This document shows, piece by piece, positions 1-9,358 of a stretch of DNA of 64,000 nucleotides. The DNA comes from Pseudoclavibacter sp. AY1H1 (GTDB lineage Bacteria > Actinomycetota > Actinomycetes > Actinomycetales > Microbacteriaceae): contig NZ_PSXX01000003.1 of NCBI RefSeq assembly GCF_002931055.1, positions 186,001 to 250,000 on the forward strand. Reading direction: 5' to 3'. Under the pieces are notes generated by a model that was not told where the DNA came from, did not search any database, and saw nothing but the letters and a program-made list of their open reading frames with translations. The first letter of the stretch is position 1. Each line of letters begins with the position of its first letter. The position numbers and the translations under genes were made by a program.

Positions 1-672
1 CGGGACGGGGCGCTCGACGCCCGTCACGAGGGACACGTCGCGCTGCGTGCGCCGTTCGAGGTCCTCGACGATCTCGGTGACATCGCCGAGGGTCGCCGAC
101 ATGAGCAGGAACTGCACGTCGGGCAGCATGAGCAGCGGCAGCTGCCACGCCCACCCGCGGTCGGGGTCGCCGTAGTAGTGGAACTCGTCCATGACGACCT
201 GGTCGACGTCGGCGTCGGAGCCCTGGCGCAGGGCGAGGTTCGCGAGGATCTCGGCGGTGCAGCAGATGATGGGCGCGTCCGGGTTCACGGAGCTGTCGCC
301 CGTGACCATGCCCACGTTCGCGGCGCCGAAGATCTCGACGAGGGCGAAGAACTTCTCGCTCACGAGCGCCTTGATCGGCGCCGTGTAGTAGCTGCGACCA
401 CCCTGCGCGAGGCAGGCGGCATGGGCCGCGATCGCGACCAGCGACTTGCCCGTGCCCGTCGGCGTCGAGAGGATCACGTGCGCCTCGGAGACCAGCTCCA
501 TGACGGCTTCCTCCTGCGCCGGGTACATCGTGATGCCGCGGCTCGTCGTCCACAGCTCGAACGCCTCGAACATGGAGTCCGCGTCGTACGGGTCGGGCAG
601 GAGCGTCACGAGGCCCAGCTTGGGCTCGGGGATGGCGGGGGCTGGGGCGGAGGTGCCGTCGACGGAAGTCAT
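1..672 (-). CDS. DEAD/DEAH-box RNA helicase, DUF3516 type (N-terminal part)
   Basis: The reading frame is open to the window edge, so only the first 224 residues are present. It shows an N-terminal superfamily 2 helicase domain: Walker A (STPTGTGKS, about residue 69), motif II as DEFH (about residue 155) and motif III SAT (about residue 186). This DEFH, Ski2-like arrangement is typical of the actinobacterial ATP-dependent RNA helicases that carry a C-terminal DUF3516. It presumably unwinds RNA in the cytoplasm. An in-frame ATG at 681 is an alternative start. The only purine-rich site (GGAGG) lies between the two ATGs, so the start is uncertain. The gene is downstream of smc on the same strand, across a 139-bp spacer that contains an AGGC microsatellite. 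Confidence 0.8.
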   Translation of the reverse strand, partial: MTSVDGTSAPAPAIPEPKLGLVTLLPDPYDADSMFEAFELWTTSRGITMYPAQEEAVMELVSEAHVILSTPTGTGKSLVAIAAHAACLAQGGRSYYTAPIKALVSEKFFALVEIFGAANVGMVTGDSSVNPDAPIICCTAEILANLALRQGSDADVDQVVMDEFHYYGDPDRGWAWQLPLLMLPDVQFLLMSATLGDVTEIVEDLERRTQRDVSLVTGVERPVP

Positions 673-731
673 TGCCTCCATCGTCCCACGCCGGGCGCGC
701 CGCGGGCTGCGGGGTCGGGCGCGGGCGGCGA

Positions 732-792
<61 letters not shown>

Positions 793-811
793 CGCGGCCG
801 CGGGGCGGCGC

Positions 812-3800
812 TCAGGCGGCGGGCTGGTCCTCGCTGCGGTGGATGCGCTGGCCCACGACGGCAGACACGCCGTCCTGCCGCATCGAGACGCCGTAGAGGG
901 CGTCGGCGATCTCCATCGTGCGCTTCTGGTGGGTGATGACGATGAGCTGGCTGGACGCGCGGAGCTCCTCGAAGACCGCGAGGAGTCGACCGAGGTTGGC
1001 GTCGTCGAGGGCGGCCTCGACCTCATCCATGATGTAGAACGGGCTGGGCCTGGCCTTGAAGATGGACACGAGGATCGCGACCGCCGCGAGCGAGCGCTCG
1101 CCGCCGGAGAGCAGCGAGAGGCGCTCGATCTTCTTGCCGGCCGGCCGCACCGAGACCTCGATGCCCGTCGTGAGCATGTCGTCGGGGGCGGTGAGCGTGA
1201 TGTCGCCGGAGCCGCCGGGGAAGAGGATCGGGAAGACCGTGTGGAACGCGGCTCGGGTGTCTTCGAAGGCGGCCTCGAAGACGGTGCGCATGCGCTCGTC
1301 GATGTCGCCCACGATGCGCAGCAGGTCGGCCTTCGTCGCGGCGAGGTCGTCGAGCTGGTCGGCGAGGAACGCGTGCCGCTGCTCGAGCGCCGCGAACTCC
1401 TCGAGCGCCAGCGGGTTGATGCGGCCGAGTGTGGACATCTTGCGCTCTGCCGCGGCGAGACGCGCCTGCTGCTCCGCGCGAACGAACGGCACGCCCACGA
1501 ACTCCTCCTCGGCGTCCCCCTCGAGAGTCGCGGCGAGGTCGTCGTCGAGCTGCTCGGCGAGCGCGGGGACGGCCCCGGCCGAGATCGCTGCCGCGGCCTG
1601 GGCAGCGGTGCTGACGTCGGCGCTGCTGTCGACGTGCTCCGCGGTGGCGTCGGAGTGCTCGGCGCTGTCACTGTCGGCTGCGGTGTCTGCGGCGCTGGCG
1701 GCCCTGGACGCACTCGGCTGGCCGGCCGCGTCAGCCGCCTCGCCCTCACCCACGGCCTCGACTACGCCGCTCGCCGCCGCCGAGTCCTCGGCTCCTGCGG
1801 CCGCCTCGCCCTCGCCCGCAACCTCGTGCCTGGCTCGCTGCTCGGCGAGCGCGGAGGCGATGCGCTCGGCCTTGGCGCGGAGCGCGTCGTCGTCCGCCGG
1901 CACGAGCTGGTCGGGACCGTACTCGGCGACGAGGACCGCCTCTGCGAGGCGCAGCTCGCTCGCTGCCCGCTCGAGGGTGGAGCGCAGGGAGCTCTTCTTC
2001 TCGTAGATCTGCAGCTCGATCGAGTGCACGTCCTCGGTGATCTCGCTGAGGCGCGCTCGCAGCTGCTGCTCCGTCTGGCGGAGCTGGCCGAGCTCCTCGT
2101 GCTGGGCGGCGCGCTCGCGCTCGGCTTCGGCGAGCTGCTGCTGGGCTTCGGCGAGCGACGCCTGGACGGCGGCGGTGAGGCTCGGGATGGCGGCGAGCAC
2201 GCGCTCGGTCTGGGCGAGTTCGGCGCGGCGCACGACCGTCTCCCTGGCGGCCTTGTCGGCAGCCTGGCGGTCGGCTTCGAGCTGACGCACGAGGGATTCG
2301 GCGCGGAGCCGCTCGCTTCGGGACCGCTCGCGCAGGGTCTCGAGCTGCAGCCGGGCCTCGACCTCGGCTTCGCGGGCACGTTCGACGGCGGCGTTGGCGT
2401 CGACACGCGCTGAGGAGTCGAGCTCGGGGCGAGGGAGGGCTTCGTGCTCGGCGAGCGCCGCCTTCGCGGCGAGCGCCGCCTGCTCTGCGGCTTCGACGCC
2501 GCTCGAGGCGAGGTCGAAGGCCTTCGCGGCGCGCGCGAGCTCGGCGATGCCCGCATCCACTCGCGCGCTGGCCCGGTTGAGCTGCTCTCGTTCGGCGGCG
2601 AGGGCGCCGTCGAAGGCGCGGAGGGCGTCGAGCGTGCGCTTCGCCTCGGCCTTCGCCGCCTGCGACGCGGCCCGGTGCTCGGCGAGCGCGAGCGCGGCCT
2701 GGTCGAGTTCGTCCGTGACCACGGTGAGGCGTGCGGATGCTCGGTCGCGGGCGGCGAGCAGCTCGAGGCGGCTGGTGCCCTCCTCCGCGAACCCGCCGCG
2801 GAGTGAGGTGCTCGTGACGACCTCGCCTGCTCTGGTGACGACGGTAAGCCCCGCGCCTGCGGGGGCCGCGCCTCCCGAGGACCCCAGCGCGGCCATCGCC
2901 GCGCGTGCCTCGTCGAGCGTCTCGCTGACGTGCACGTGGGCGAGCAGGGCGGTGATGGCGGGTGGCCCCTGCACCAGAGCCGCCGCGGGGCGGAGCCCCT
3001 CTGGCAGCGGCGGGTTCGTGGAGCCCGCATGGACGGGCCCGCCCTCGCCGAGTTCGGCGACGATCTCGACGAGCCCGAGCTTCTCCCCCGTGGCGTGCGC
3101 GAGCACTCGGAACGCGGCATCGGCGTCGCTCGCGAGGACCGCATCGGCCGTCGAGCCGAGGGCGGCGGCGATGGCGGCCTCGTAGCCCTCGTCGATGCGG
3201 AGGTGCTCGGCAACGGGACCTTCGACCCCCTCGAGGCGTGCGGCGAGGAGCGCGGCGGTGCCGTCTTTCGCGGCTGTCGCGAGGGTGAGCGCCTGCACGC
3301 GCGCCTGGAGGGCGTCGCGCTCTCGCTCGAGCTCGTGGGCGCGGGTGCGTCCGGCGTCGAGAGCCTGCTCTGCTTCACGCTGTGCCGCCTCGGCGCGCTT
3401 GTAGGCGGTGTCGAGCTCGCTCGAGTCGGAGGCGCTCTGGACTGCGGTCGCGTCGAGCTCCTCCTTCGCCTTCGTCGCCTGCGCGAGGCGGTCGCTCGCA
3501 GCATCGCGCGCGTTGCGCTGCCTGAGCACCTCGCCCCGCACGGACGCCAGCTTCGAGGCGGCAGTGTCGGCGGCGCCGCGCAGCTCGCTGCGGCTGAGGT
3601 CGTAGGCGGAGATCCGGGTCGCCTGGGCCTGGATCTCGACGTCGATGCGGTCGAGGGCGGCACGCGCATCCTGCGTGGCGAGCTTCGTCGCCTCCCAGAG
3701 CGCCTCGGCCTCGGCGGCACGCCCCGCGAGCGCCTCCGTCTCCCGGCGCGCTGCGTCCACCGCCTCGAGGGTCACGGTCGGCACGAACGCCGGCGACTCG

Positions 3801-4747
3801 AGGCGCGAGACGAGGAGCCCCTTGCGCTGCGAGGCGAGCGCGTTGAGGTTCTGGATGCGTTCGCGCACGCTCTCGAGGTCGAACACGACGCGGCGCGCAC
3901 CGTCGGCAGCGTCTCCGCGGTTCTCGGCGGCGAGCAGCTCGGCCCGGTTGAGGGCGGCCGTGAGCTTCTCCTGCAGCACGACCCGCTCCTCGGAGCGCTC
4001 CTGCTCGATGCCGGTCGCGAGCCGCAGGGCCGCGCGCAGCTGCACGACGTCGTCGGCGAGCAGGCGAGCCTTCGCGTCGCGGGCGATGGCCTGGATGCCC
4101 TGCGCTCGCCTCGCGATGTCGGCCTGCCGGGAGAGGGGCTTCAGCTGCCGGCGGACCTCGTTCGTGAGGTCACGCAGGCGCGTGAGGTTGGCCTCCATGG
4201 CCTCGAGCTTGCGCACCGTCTTCTCCTTGCGGCGGCGATGCTTGAGGATCCCGGCTGCCTCCTCGATGAAACCTCGGCGCTCCTCCGGCGTCGCGCGGAG
4301 CACGGCGTCGAGGCGTCCCTGCCCGACGATGACGTGCATCTCCTTGCCGAGACCGGTGTCGCTCAGCAGCTCCTGCACGTCGAGCAGCCGAACGCCGTCG
4401 CCGTTGATGGCGTACTCGGAACCGCCGTTGCGGAACAGGGTGCGACGGATCGTCACCTCGCTGTACTCGATGGGGAGCATCCCGTCGGCGTTGTCGATCG
4501 TGAGCGTCACCTCGGCGCGGCCCAGCGGCCCGCGGGTCGCGGTTCCGGCGAAGATGACGTCCTCCATCTTGCCGCCGCGGAGGCTCTTCGCGCCCTGCTC
4601 GCCCATCACCCAGGCGAGCGCATCCACGACGTTCGACTTGCCTGAGCCGTTCGGCCCGACGACGCACGTGACCCCGGGCTCGAGCGCGAGCGTCGTCGGC
4701 TGCGCGAACGACTTGAAGCCCTTCATCGTGAGGCTCTTCAGATGCAT
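812..4747 (-). CDS. smc: Chromosome segregation ATPase SMC
   Basis: SMC is the core condensin-like ATPase that organises and helps segregate the chromosome with ScpA and ScpB. Visible features in order: N-terminal head with Walker A GPNGSGKS (residues 32-39), a long coiled coil (about 170-500), a hinge (about 510-660), a second coil, and a C-terminal head with the signature LLSGGE (about 1212) and Walker B IMDEVEAALDD (about 1240). At 1311 residues it is about 110 longer than the usual 1180-1200. The excess is an Ala/Glu/Asp/Ser-rich low-complexity insert at about residues 973-1085, in the second coil near the head. The start ATG is followed directly by the canonical N-terminus (MHLKSLTMKGFKSFA). 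The nearby gene order is otherwise unremarkable. Confidence 0.97.
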   Translation of the reverse strand: MHLKSLTMKGFKSFAQPTTLALEPGVTCVVGPNGSGKSNVVDALAWVMGEQGAKSLRGGKMEDVIFAGTATRGPLGRAEVTLTIDNADGMLPIEYSEVTIRRTLFRNGGSEYAINGDGVRLLDVQELLSDTGLGKEMHVIVGQGRLDAVLRATPEERRGFIEEAAGILKHRRRKEKTVRKLEAMEANLTRLRDLTNEVRRQLKPLSRQADIARRAQGIQAIARDAKARLLADDVVQLRAALRLATGIEQERSEERVVLQEKLTAALNRAELLAAENRGDAADGARRVVFDLESVRERIQNLNALASQRKGLLVSRLESPAFVPTVTLEAVDAARRETEALAGRAAEAEALWEATKLATQDARAALDRIDVEIQAQATRISAYDLSRSELRGAADTAASKLASVRGEVLRQRNARDAASDRLAQATKAKEELDATAVQSASDSSELDTAYKRAEAAQREAEQALDAGRTRAHELERERDALQARVQALTLATAAKDGTAALLAARLEGVEGPVAEHLRIDEGYEAAIAAALGSTADAVLASDADAAFRVLAHATGEKLGLVEIVAELGEGGPVHAGSTNPPLPEGLRPAAALVQGPPAITALLAHVHVSETLDEARAAMAALGSSGGAAPAGAGLTVVTRAGEVVTSTSLRGGFAEEGTSRLELLAARDRASARLTVVTDELDQAALALAEHRAASQAAKAEAKRTLDALRAFDGALAAEREQLNRASARVDAGIAELARAAKAFDLASSGVEAAEQAALAAKAALAEHEALPRPELDSSARVDANAAVERAREAEVEARLQLETLRERSRSERLRAESLVRQLEADRQAADKAARETVVRRAELAQTERVLAAIPSLTAAVQASLAEAQQQLAEAERERAAQHEELGQLRQTEQQLRARLSEITEDVHSIELQIYEKKSSLRSTLERAASELRLAEAVLVAEYGPDQLVPADDDALRAKAERIASALAEQRARHEVAGEGEAAAGAEDSAAASGVVEAVGEGEAADAAGQPSASRAASAADTAADSDSAEHSDATAEHVDSSADVSTAAQAAAAISAGAVPALAEQLDDDLAATLEGDAEEEFVGVPFVRAEQQARLAAAERKMSTLGRINPLALEEFAALEQRHAFLADQLDDLAATKADLLRIVGDIDERMRTVFEAAFEDTRAAFHTVFPILFPGGSGDITLTAPDDMLTTGIEVSVRPAGKKIERLSLLSGGERSLAAVAILVSIFKARPSPFYIMDEVEAALDDANLGRLLAVFEELRASSQLIVITHQKRTMEIADALYGVSMRQDGVSAVVGQRIHRSEDQPAA

Positions 4748-4833
4748 GCGCGCTCGCTGGCCTCTCGCTGGTGGTCGGACATCGCTCGTGGGTCGGTCTG
4801 GCTGAGGTGGTGGTCGGGGTTGGCTGCGTCGGT

Positions 4834-4867
4834 CGGGATGGGCTGGTCGGGCGGGATGGGCTGGTCG
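4834..4867. repeat. 16-bp direct repeat, two copies
   Basis: The sequence CGGGATGGGCTGGTCG occurs at 4834-4849 and 4852-4867, an 18-bp period. It lies in the 200-bp divergent spacer between smc and the GNAT gene. The surrounding sequence is rich in further partial GGTCG copies. It could be a regulatory repeat or a neutral minisatellite. Confidence 0.8.
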
Positions 4868-4935
4868 CTCACTCCGGCGCGAGTGCGCCTTGGATCGTCG
4901 CGCTGGCGGGGCTGTCGACGCCTTGACCTGACAGC

Positions 4936-4941
4936 TACGGT
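4936..4941 (+). promoter_or_regulatory. -10 element (TACGGT) of a probable leaderless gene
   Basis: TACGGT ends 6 nt before the GTG at 4948, which places transcription initiation at or next to the start codon. No Shine-Dalgarno sequence is present. A convincing -35 is not visible. Confidence 0.5.
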
Positions 4942-4947
4942 ACCGGA

Positions 4948-6051
4948 GTGGACTACTTCATTCGGGAGCTCACGCCTCCAGATCCAGCGTCGGACCGAGA
5001 CGCTGAGGCCTGGGGCCTGCTCGAGCGCTTCGCCGACATCGTCAACCGCGGCTCTGCGGGCACCTACGGTGAGGGGCGGTTGCTCGAGACGAGCCAGCGG
5101 GTCCTCGCCGACTGGACCATGCCAGGACCGGTCACCACGCGCCTCTTCCTCGCGTTCCAGCGCGGCGCGAGCGACCTCGAGGCCGAGCGTCCCGTCGCCG
5201 CTGCGAAGCTCATGGTCTCGCCCCGCGACTCCCCCTCGCTGGCCTATCCTCACGTCGTTGTGGATGCACCCCACCGGCGACGCGGTATCGGCACCTTCGT
5301 CGCGGCCCACCTCGAAGACCTCGCTCGGGCCGACGGGCGCACCTCCCTGCAGGCCTGGGTGGAGCATCCAGCGGTCGGCGGGGAACGGGTGCCTGCGCCG
5401 ACGGGACATGGCAGCGTCTCGGCGGCGGACCCGGCGGCGCGATTCCTCTGGATGCACGGGTGGGAGCTGGGGCAGGTCGAGCGCATCAGCGAGCTGCGCC
5501 TGCCCGTGCCGGCGGGACGTCTGCGTGCGCACGTCGAAGCCGCGGTGGCCCGGGCTGGTGCGGCCTACCGCCTGCTGACCTGGGAGGGGGAGAGCGACCC
5601 CGAGTACCTCGACGACCTGGCGCGGCTCAACGGCGATATGTCGATCGACGCACCGGCTGGCGACCTCGAGGCCGATGAGGAGCACTGGGACGCCGAGCGC
5701 GTCTCGCAGATGGAGCGTCGAGTGCTCGCCGCCGGCTCCACGTTCCTCAACGCCGCCGTGCTGCATATCCCGAGCGGCACCCTCGTGGCCCAGTCCATGC
5801 TGCAGCTCGACCTCGACGACACGACGCGGCCGGCGCAGCAGGACAACACGCTGGTCACGTCGACGCACCGCGGCAGGCGACTCGGGATGCTCGTGAAGGC
5901 CGCGAACCTCGTGCAGCTCGCCGAGCGCTACCCGGAGTGCACCGGAGTGTTCACGTGGAACGCTGAAGAGAACGCCCACATGCTGCGGGTCAACGAGGCG
6001 CTCGGCTTCGTTCCCCTCGCGCCGGAAGGCGGCTGGCAGAAGCGGCTGTGA
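4948..6051 (+). CDS. Tandem-GNAT acetyltransferase
   Basis: The protein has 367 residues and two GNAT folds in tandem. The N-terminal domain has an acetyl-CoA pyrophosphate loop (VVDAPHRRRGIGTFVAAHL, about residues 108-126). The C-terminal domain has a second motif A (THRGRRLGMLVKAANL, about residues 309-324). Tandem-GNAT proteins of this size include mycothiol synthase (MshD) and antibiotic or aminoacyl acetyltransferases. The substrate here cannot be told from the sequence. The GTG start is supported by a -10 box 6 nt upstream and by divergence from smc. Four copies of GCTGCGTG-like octamers follow the stop codon directly. Confidence 0.85.
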   Translation: MDYFIRELTPPDPASDRDAEAWGLLERFADIVNRGSAGTYGEGRLLETSQRVLADWTMPGPVTTRLFLAFQRGASDLEAERPVAAAKLMVSPRDSPSLAYPHVVVDAPHRRRGIGTFVAAHLEDLARADGRTSLQAWVEHPAVGGERVPAPTGHGSVSAADPAARFLWMHGWELGQVERISELRLPVPAGRLRAHVEAAVARAGAAYRLLTWEGESDPEYLDDLARLNGDMSIDAPAGDLEADEEHWDAERVSQMERRVLAAGSTFLNAAVLHIPSGTLVAQSMLQLDLDDTTRPAQQDNTLVTSTHRGRRLGMLVKAANLVQLAERYPECTGVFTWNAEENAHMLRVNEALGFVPLAPEGGWQKRL

Positions 6052-6052
6052 G

Positions 6053-6084
6053 GCTGCCTGGCTGCGTGGCTGCGTGGCTGCGTG
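6053..6084. repeat. Octamer tandem repeat after a stop codon
   Basis: Four 8-bp units begin two bases after the TGA of the tandem-GNAT gene: GCTGCCTG once, then GCTGCGTG three times. Confidence 0.9.
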
Positions 6085-6109
6085 AGAGACGAAACCCCAG
6101 GAGCCGAAC

Positions 6110-6140
6110 ACCTGGCGCTTGCGGTTCTCGCAAACCAGGT
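6110..6140. terminator. Stem-loop between the GNAT and methyltransferase genes
   Basis: ACCTGG (6110-6115) pairs with CCAGGT (6135-6140), and inner arms TTGCG (6119-6123) and CGCAA (6129-6133) enclose a GTTCT loop. There is no T-run, so it may be a weak terminator or an RNA structure in the methyltransferase leader. Confidence 0.4.
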
Positions 6141-6174
6141 TGCAGATGTTCGATCTGGTGCGCATGCTGAGCGC

Positions 6175-6867
6175 ATGACCTCGCACAACCACCACGCCAC
6201 CACGAGCTCGAGCCCCGACGAGCCTGGCGCCGGAGCGACCGCCCAGCCGCCGCTCGAGTTCTGGGACGAGCTCTACAAGGCGAAGCCCGCCGTCTGGTCC
6301 GGTCGCGTGAACGCGAACCTCGCGAGTGTCGCCGGCACGCTCACACCGGGCCGTGCCCTCGACCTCGGATGCGGCGAGGGTGGCGACGCGATCTGGCTCG
6401 CCCAGCAGGGCTGGCGGGTCACCGGCATCGACATCTCGACCGTCGCCATCGAGCGCGCACGCGCCGCAGCCATCGACGCTGGCGTCGACGCCGCGCTGCT
6501 CGACTTCGCGACGGGCGACCTCGAGACCTGGTCCCCGGACGATGAGCTCGATCTCATCACGGCGAGCTTCTTCCAGTCGCCCGTCCACCTGCCTCGGGCG
6601 GAGATCCTGCGCAGGGCCGCCCTCATGCTCGCACCCGGCGGACACCTCCTGACCGTCGCGCACGCCGGAGTGCCGTCGTGGGTGCAGGACTCGGAGCATC
6701 CCGCGCACCTCTTCGTGCAGCCGGACCGGGAGATCGCCGAGCTGGCGCTGCCCGCCGGGGAGTGGGAGACGGTGATCGCCGAGTCGCGGACCCGCGACGT
6801 CGCCTCCCCAGAAGGCGCTCCCGGCACGCTCGAGGACAGCGTGGTGCTCCTACGCCGAATGGGCTGA
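6175..6867 (+). CDS. Class I SAM-dependent methyltransferase
   Basis: This 230-residue protein has the Rossmann methyltransferase fold. Motif I is ALDLGCGEGGDAIWLA (about residues 61-76), motif II is VTGIDIS (about 82-88), and the post-I to motif IV region includes DLITASFFQSP. The N-terminal WDELYKAKPAVWSGRVNANL block is characteristic of an actinobacterial group of small-molecule or tellurite-resistance-like (TehB-like) methyltransferases. The substrate is unknown. I chose the ATG at 6175 because the upstream extension (from 6082) runs through a stem-loop and looks non-coding. It lies between a GNAT gene and rnhA, which gives no functional hint. Confidence 0.85.
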   Translation: MTSHNHHATTSSSPDEPGAGATAQPPLEFWDELYKAKPAVWSGRVNANLASVAGTLTPGRALDLGCGEGGDAIWLAQQGWRVTGIDISTVAIERARAAAIDAGVDAALLDFATGDLETWSPDDELDLITASFFQSPVHLPRAEILRRAALMLAPGGHLLTVAHAGVPSWVQDSEHPAHLFVQPDREIAELALPAGEWETVIAESRTRDVASPEGAPGTLEDSVVLLRRMG

Positions 6868-6920
6868 GCCTCGGCACCCGACTACTCTTGCGTGGTCGGC
6901 GACGGAGATGAGGGACGCAC

Positions 6921-7370
6921 GTGAATGATGTTGTGATGTACACGGATGGCGCCTGCAAGGGCAACCCCGGCCCCGGCGGCTGGGGAGTCTGGCTGCGGTC
7001 GGGCGACCACGAGCGGGAGCTGTTCGGCGGCGAGCTGAACACCACCAACAACCGCATGGAGCTCAAGGCCGTCATCGAGGGGCTCAGCGCGCTCAAGAAG
7101 CCCTGCAGCGTCGCCCTCTACCTGGACAGCCAGTATGTTCGCAAGGGCATCACGGAGTGGATCACGGGGTGGAAGGCGAAGGGGTGGAAGACCGCCTCGA
7201 AGCAGCCCGTCAAGAACGCGGAGCTCTGGAAGGAGCTCGACGCGCTCGTCGAGGACAGCGGACACACCATCGAGTGGCGGTGGGTGAAGGGCCACTCGGG
7301 TGATGTCGGCAACGAGCGCGCCGACATGCTCGCGAACAAGGGCGTCGACCAGGCGCTGGGTCGTGGCTAG
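6921..7370 (+). CDS. rnhA: Ribonuclease HI
   Basis: RNase HI cleaves the RNA strand of RNA-DNA hybrids. The 149-residue length is normal for the family. The catalytic D-E-D-D set is present: [14 protein letters not shown] (Asp8), [11 protein letters not shown] (Glu about 48), LYLDSQYV (Asp about 70) and [10 protein letters not shown] (Asp about 134). The GTG start at 6921 is preceded by GAGGGA at a suitable distance. A possible -10 (TACTCT, 6883-6888) gives a short leader. It converges with the ankyrin-repeat gene, only 22 bp separating the two stops. Confidence 0.97.
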   Translation: MNDVVMYTDGACKGNPGPGGWGVWLRSGDHERELFGGELNTTNNRMELKAVIEGLSALKKPCSVALYLDSQYVRKGITEWITGWKAKGWKTASKQPVKNAELWKELDALVEDSGHTIEWRWVKGHSGDVGNERADMLANKGVDQALGRG

Positions 7371-7392
7371 CAGTACAGCGAGCGACGCTCGG

Positions 7393-9348
7393 TCAGAGGC
7401 GATAGGCGACGTCGCCGAGCGGGATGAGCTGCGGGTTCTGCGCCACCCAGGTGACGGCCACTGACCGCATCAGCTCATCCCACGAGGCGTCCTCGAACCC
7501 GCGACGCGTGGCGAGATGCTCCTGGATCTCGAGGACGCAGTCCCACCCAGGGCCGCTGATGCCGTTGTCGAGTCCGGTCTCGAGGTAGCCGTGCCAGGCG
7601 CGTGCGAGATCGACGTGCGCCTCGGTGAAGTCCAGGCCGTCGTTGCCGCGGATCTCGGCGAGGATGACGTCGACGATGCGGACGACCTCACCCTGCACGG
7701 TCGCTGCTCGGCCGACCTCGGGAACCAGCTGGCCACGCAGGTTCGCGAAGCGCTCCGCGTCCGTGTCCCCGATCGCGCGGGCCAGGGAGGCGCTCGGCGC
7801 GGTGATCCGCTCGGCTGGCTGCGCGCCCGTGAGCTCGGAGAGGCGTGCAAGCGCGGCGTCCTGAGTCGCGGCGTCTTCCTCCGAGAGCAGGATGCGCCTC
7901 GCCTCGCTCGAACGCGCCGCGAGCGTGATGTCGGCGCGCACCGCATCGGTGACGGGAGAGCCTGCCGCGACGAGGAGCTCGACGAGCTGCGTGAGGGTGA
8001 GGAGATCGTCGAGGCCGTCGCCGACGACGCCTCGGCTTGCGGCCAGCTCGAGCGCCAGCAGCGGCGTCGGCGCCTGGCTCGTGCCGGTGCCCGCCGAACC
8101 GGTGCGGGCACCGGGCAGCACACGCTGCGCGCTCACCTCCGCGCCGGACCGCAGGAGGAGGCGGACGTTCTCGACGTGGAGGCCGTTTGCCGCGTGGTGG
8201 AGCGGCCGGTAGCCCTTGCTGTCGGTGCGCTCGGGGTCGGCGCCGAGGCCCAGGATGACGGCGATCGGGTGACCGACGCGGGCGTGGTTGCCGAGCACCG
8301 TGAAGCGGCTGGCCGTCTCGGTCTCCTCGAGGTCGAGGCCCGCCGCGACCAGCTGCAGTATCTCCTGCTGCGTGGTCCTGAGCTTGTCGGCGACCGTTCC
8401 CTCTGCGGCGCGCGGCAGCACCACCGGTCTCGTCGAGAGGTGAGGCTGCTCGGCATAGGTCTCGACCAGGCCTCGCAGCCAGGCGGCGTCGAGACTCGCG
8501 TCGTCGAGCCCACGGTCGAGCACCACCCGACGCACTCCCCCGTGATCGATCTCGTCGGCTACCTGCTGGAGCGTCGCCGTGACGAAGCGCGGCGCCGGTC
8601 CGGGCGTGCCGAGCGAGGCTCGCCTGGACGTCGTGAACGCGAACAGGGTCGACACTCCGTCGTCCTCGGAGATCGCGAGCCGGGACGTGCTGGGGTCGAG
8701 CGCCACCACCCAGGTGCCGCGCACCATGGCTCGTGCCCAGTAGCCGTGGAAGGCCGCGGAGTCCGCCGGATGCTCGCGGTACTGCTGCGCGAGCAGCGAC
8801 AGGGTTGCGAGCTCCCGCGGGCTGGGCTGCTCGGCACGCTGCCGGCTGCGCTCCCGCGCGGCGAGCGTCTCCGACACCGGGCGCGACAGGACGAGGTCGC
8901 GGAACCGGACGAAGTCGGAGAAGCTGCCGGAGAGGGCCTGCCTGAGCTCGGCGGCGTCGCCGACCCAGGCCGTGTCCTCGGGGTCATCGAGCGCCTGTGG
9001 CGGGTGGTTCTCCGCGGGGACGATGTACGTCGGACTTCCCTGCGGGTTGACGATGAGGAAGCCTGCCGCGACGCAGAGCTCGAAGATGAAGCCAAGCTCA
9101 GCCTCTGAGAGCGTGGCGTGGAAGATGCCGCCGGCGAGCGGTGCCTCCTGCTCGGGCGGGTCGAGGTAGAGATCGGACCAGTTCCCGTCGAAGGCGAGCG
9201 GCTGCCCTCCGGCGTCGAAGAGTGCCCCCGTGCTCTCGTCGGGGACGACGTGCAGCCCCCGGGCGGCGAGGAACGCCGCGAGTTCGTGCCGGTCCGCATC
9301 GACGTGCTCGCCACCCTCGATGCGCATGAAGTTCAGCGAGTAGCCCAT
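7393..9348 (-). CDS. Ankyrin-repeat protein of unknown function
   Basis: This 651-residue soluble protein has no signal peptide or membrane segment. The N-terminal half (residues 1-300) matches no family I recognise. Residues about 345-405 carry ankyrin-type repeats (GADPERTDSKGYRPLHHAANGLHVENVRLLLRSGA split over two repeats), and a third degenerate repeat follows around 430-480. The C-terminus is helical and acidic. Ankyrin arrays bind proteins, so it is probably a cytoplasmic scaffold or inhibitor. It starts 10 nt after the TetR gene stop, so it could be co-transcribed with the regulator. A TAGGGT 7 nt before its ATG overlaps that stop and could instead be its own -10. Confidence 0.65.
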   Translation of the reverse strand: MGYSLNFMRIEGGEHVDADRHELAAFLAARGLHVVPDESTGALFDAGGQPLAFDGNWSDLYLDPPEQEAPLAGGIFHATLSEAELGFIFELCVAAGFLIVNPQGSPTYIVPAENHPPQALDDPEDTAWVGDAAELRQALSGSFSDFVRFRDLVLSRPVSETLAARERSRQRAEQPSPRELATLSLLAQQYREHPADSAAFHGYWARAMVRGTWVVALDPSTSRLAISEDDGVSTLFAFTTSRRASLGTPGPAPRFVTATLQQVADEIDHGGVRRVVLDRGLDDASLDAAWLRGLVETYAEQPHLSTRPVVLPRAAEGTVADKLRTTQQEILQLVAAGLDLEETETASRFTVLGNHARVGHPIAVILGLGADPERTDSKGYRPLHHAANGLHVENVRLLLRSGAEVSAQRVLPGARTGSAGTGTSQAPTPLLALELAASRGVVGDGLDDLLTLTQLVELLVAAGSPVTDAVRADITLAARSSEARRILLSEEDAATQDAALARLSELTGAQPAERITAPSASLARAIGDTDAERFANLRGQLVPEVGRAATVQGEVVRIVDVILAEIRGNDGLDFTEAHVDLARAWHGYLETGLDNGISGPGWDCVLEIQEHLATRRGFEDASWDELMRSVAVTWVAQNPQLIPLGDVAYRL

Positions 9349-9358
9349 GACAACGACC

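Noticed and set aside
2930-4645. Long plus-strand frames opposite smc
   Set aside because: They have no recognisable motifs and mirror the codon periodicity of smc, which has a full set of conserved motifs.
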